Of a DNA stretch of 6,990 bases, positions 5,991 through 6,990 are shown one piece after another. The stretch spans positions 1 to 6,990 of the forward strand of contig MGCE01000103.1 of assembly GCA_001790315.1 (NCBI GenBank), read 5' to 3'. The notes under the pieces were generated by a model. It did no database searches and was not told the DNA's origin. It saw nothing but the letters and a program-made list of their open reading frames with translations. Numbering within the stretch: the first letter of the stretch is position 1; every line of letters begins with the position of its first letter. A program made the translations under genes and the position numbers. The stretch is from Candidatus Rokubacteria bacterium RIFCSPLOWO2_02_FULL_72_37. Lineage in GTDB: Bacteria > Methylomirabilota > Methylomirabilia > Rokubacteriales > CSP1-6.

Positions 5991-6494
5991 CTACCCCGCG
6001 TACCCGCGGGAGCGCAGGCAGCGCGCGTAGGCCTCGCGATAGCGCTCGTCGTTCTTCTTGTTCTCGTTGAGCCCGTAGAGCGTGCCGCCGCCGGCGCCGA
6101 CGATGCCACCGATCGCGGCGCCCTTGCCCGCGCCCTTGCCGCCACCCGCGATCGCGCCGCCCGCGGCGCCAACCGCGGCGCCCACGACGGCGCCGACCGC
6201 CGCGTCCTTCACGACTTCCATGGTCTTGTCGTGCTGGCCGGTCTGCGCCGCCGCGTACTCGTTGCAGGCGGCGACGGCCTGCTGCGTGGGCATGGCGGGC
6301 ACGGCGGGCTGCGCCACGGCGGGCTGCGCCACGGCGGGCTGCGCCGCGGCGCGCGGCCGTTCCGCCACCGCCTTGGCCGGCGGCGGCGTCGGGGCGCTCG
6401 ACCAGTTGGCGACGACGAGTCCTGTCACGAGCGCGGTGGCCATGACGAGCGCCATCGCGATCGAGGTCATCTTCCAGGGATTCCAGCCGTTCAT
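5991..6494 (-). CDS. Membrane-anchored glycine-zipper protein
   Basis: A 167-residue envelope protein. The N-terminal membrane anchor or uncleaved signal (about residues 9-29) is followed by a Pro/Ala-rich spacer (34-70) with three AQPAV repeats. Next comes a Cys-containing segment (C77 in VAACNEYA) and then a glycine zipper from 101 to 141 with Gly at every fourth position without a break. A charged C-terminus (ENKKNDERYREAYARCLRSR) contains C159. The two cysteines flank the zipper and could form a disulfide outside the cytoplasm. Glycine-zipper domains pack helices in or against membranes in many Gram-negative envelope proteins. ATG 6494 was chosen over the GTG three bases earlier because GGAGGGGG ends six bases before it. 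Its A is shared with the TGA of the upstream gene (TGATG), indicating coupling. The precise role is unknown. Confidence 0.85.
   Translation of the reverse strand: MNGWNPWKMTSIAMALVMATALVTGLVVANWSSAPTPPPAKAVAERPRAAAQPAVAQPAVAQPAVPAMPTQQAVAACNEYAAAQTGQHDKTMEVVKDAAVGAVVGAAVGAAGGAIAGGGKGAGKGAAIGGIVGAGGGTLYGLNENKKNDERYREAYARCLRSRGYAG
6301..6345. repeat. Three perfect 15-base tandem repeats
   Basis: The unit ACGGCGGGCTGCGCC occurs three times head to tail, identical each time. On the minus strand it encodes (AQPAV)x3 in the linker between the membrane anchor and the zipper of the glycine-zipper protein. Nucleotide identity, not just amino-acid identity, points to recent slippage or expansion. Copy number changes would lengthen the linker without breaking frame. 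Confidence 0.9.
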
Positions 6495-6990
6495 CACTTG
6501 CCCCCTCCCTTACCGTTACCGTGCCCCGAGCCGCCGCCGTGCGCCGCGCCCCCGCTGTTGCCGTGGCTGCTGTTGCCACCCGCCGTGTACGTGGCGCTGC
6601 GGCTGCCGTGGTTGCTGGAGTTGCCGTAGCCGCTGGACTTGCCGTGGTCGCTGTAGCGGCCGTTGCCTCCCTCCTGGGAGCCGGACTTGGAGTACGACGA
6701 GGAGCCGCTCTCGTACTTGGACTGCCGGCCCGAGGCGGTCGTGATCGTGCTGCCCGTGGCCGTGCTGTGCGACGGCTTGTGCGCGTGGTTGTACGCGCTG
6801 ACCACCTGGCCGAGGTTCTTCTCCTGCACGAGCCCCTGCGCCTTCATGTCCTTGAAGACCTGACCCCAGCCCTGCCCGCTCTGCTTCTTCGCCGCGATCT
6901 CGTCGAGCGTGAGCGGCGTGGACGTGGTCGTCGTGCCGGTCGTGCCGGTCGTGCCGCCGGACGGCGTCGTCGTCTGCTGGGCCTCGAAGA
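6494..6990 (-). CDS. Ser/Gly/His/Asn-rich low-complexity protein, N-terminus outside the window
   Basis: This minus-strand frame is open from the window edge (first whole codon at 6988) to TGA 6496-6494, giving 164 C-terminal residues. It opens with a Thr/Gly linker (three GTT-type repeats) and then a short folded-looking segment, LTLDEIAAKKQSGQGWGQVF followed by KDMKAQGLVQEKNLGQVVSAYN. Similar S-G-x-G-W-G segments occur in uncharacterised exported bacterial proteins; this is recalled, not searched. From about residue 75 it is low complexity: Ser, Gly, His, Asn, Tyr and Thr, ending GSGHGNGKGGGK. The ATG at 6847 lies inside the folded segment and is not the start. The stop overlaps the next gene's ATG by one base, so the two are coupled. 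The composition suggests a disordered, exported or surface tail, with His perhaps binding metal (inference). A signal peptide would be expected in the missing part. Confidence 0.75.
   Translation of the reverse strand, partial: FEAQQTTTPSGGTTGTTGTTTTSTPLTLDEIAAKKQSGQGWGQVFKDMKAQGLVQEKNLGQVVSAYNHAHKPSHSTATGSTITTASGRQSKYESGSSSYSKSGSQEGGNGRYSDHGKSSGYGNSSNHGSRSATYTAGGNSSHGNSGGAAHGGGSGHGNGKGGGK
6930..6956. repeat. Three perfect 9-base tandem repeats
   Basis: GTCGTGCCG is repeated three times without change and encodes Gly-Thr-Thr units on the minus strand, in the flexible linker before the folded segment of the Ser/Gly-rich protein. It is probably a slippage-expanded linker. Confidence 0.85.

Noticed and set aside
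6301..6345. CRISPR-like or satellite array
   Set aside because: Only three contiguous 15-base units without spacers, in frame within a coding linker.
5956..6579. N-terminal extension of the small secreted protein to 6579
   Set aside because: The extension is a low-complexity shadow of the glycine-zipper gene; a textbook signal peptide begins at the internal ATG 5955.

Overview
The window is about 70% GC with very strong GC preference at third codon positions. Genes are tightly packed, and several start codons overlap or abut upstream stops. This points to a chromosome of a high-GC, Gram-negative-like bacterium, perhaps Rokubacteria/Methylomirabilota-like or a deltaproteobacterium-like lineage. 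The lineage is an impression only; no rRNA or marker gene is present. I see no tRNA, rRNA, CRISPR array, transposase or phage gene.

Layout, left to right. (1) 1-1038, plus strand: the C-terminal 60% of an IlvD/Edd-family dehydratase, closest in motif style to the sugar-acid (L-arabinonate/pentonate) branch. (2) 1039-1371: a gap holding a possible promoter, a hairpin that covers a Shine-Dalgarno-like sequence, and a probable small membrane-protein reading frame (1166-1339) whose only well-placed start is ATC. (3) 1372-3036: a membrane-anchored HAMP-GGDEF-EAL protein of c-di-GMP turnover. Its cyclase and I-site motifs are intact, but its EAL domain has KIG where KID is expected. (4) 3082-3290, minus strand: the remains of murQ (MurNAc-6-phosphate etherase), with the middle and the C-terminus gone and the two surviving pieces in different frames. 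(5) 3320-4492, plus strand: a NamZ/DUF1343 exo-N-acetylmuramidase without a signal peptide, overlapping (GTGA) the start of (6) an MFS permease at 4489-5607. (7) 5614-6990, minus strand, convergent with the MFS gene: three genes for exported or membrane-anchored proteins. In transcription order these are a Ser/Gly/His/Asn-rich protein (N-terminus outside the window), a glycine-zipper protein coupled to it by TGATG, and a small secreted amphipathic-helix protein.

How the genes may work together: NamZ, the MFS permease and the decayed murQ look like a peptidoglycan (MurNAc) salvage locus. Because NamZ lacks an export signal, muropeptide-derived sugars would be imported first, perhaps by the MFS protein as AmpG does, and cleaved in the cytoplasm. 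Loss of murQ means the released MurNAc must be handled by another copy or another route. The minus-strand cluster looks like an independent cell-envelope operon.

Nothing here is convincingly a wholly new system. The points most worth a second look are the murQ ruin beside an intact namZ-permease pair, the ATC-start mini-ORF under a hairpin before the c-di-GMP gene, and the uninterrupted 11-glycine zipper.
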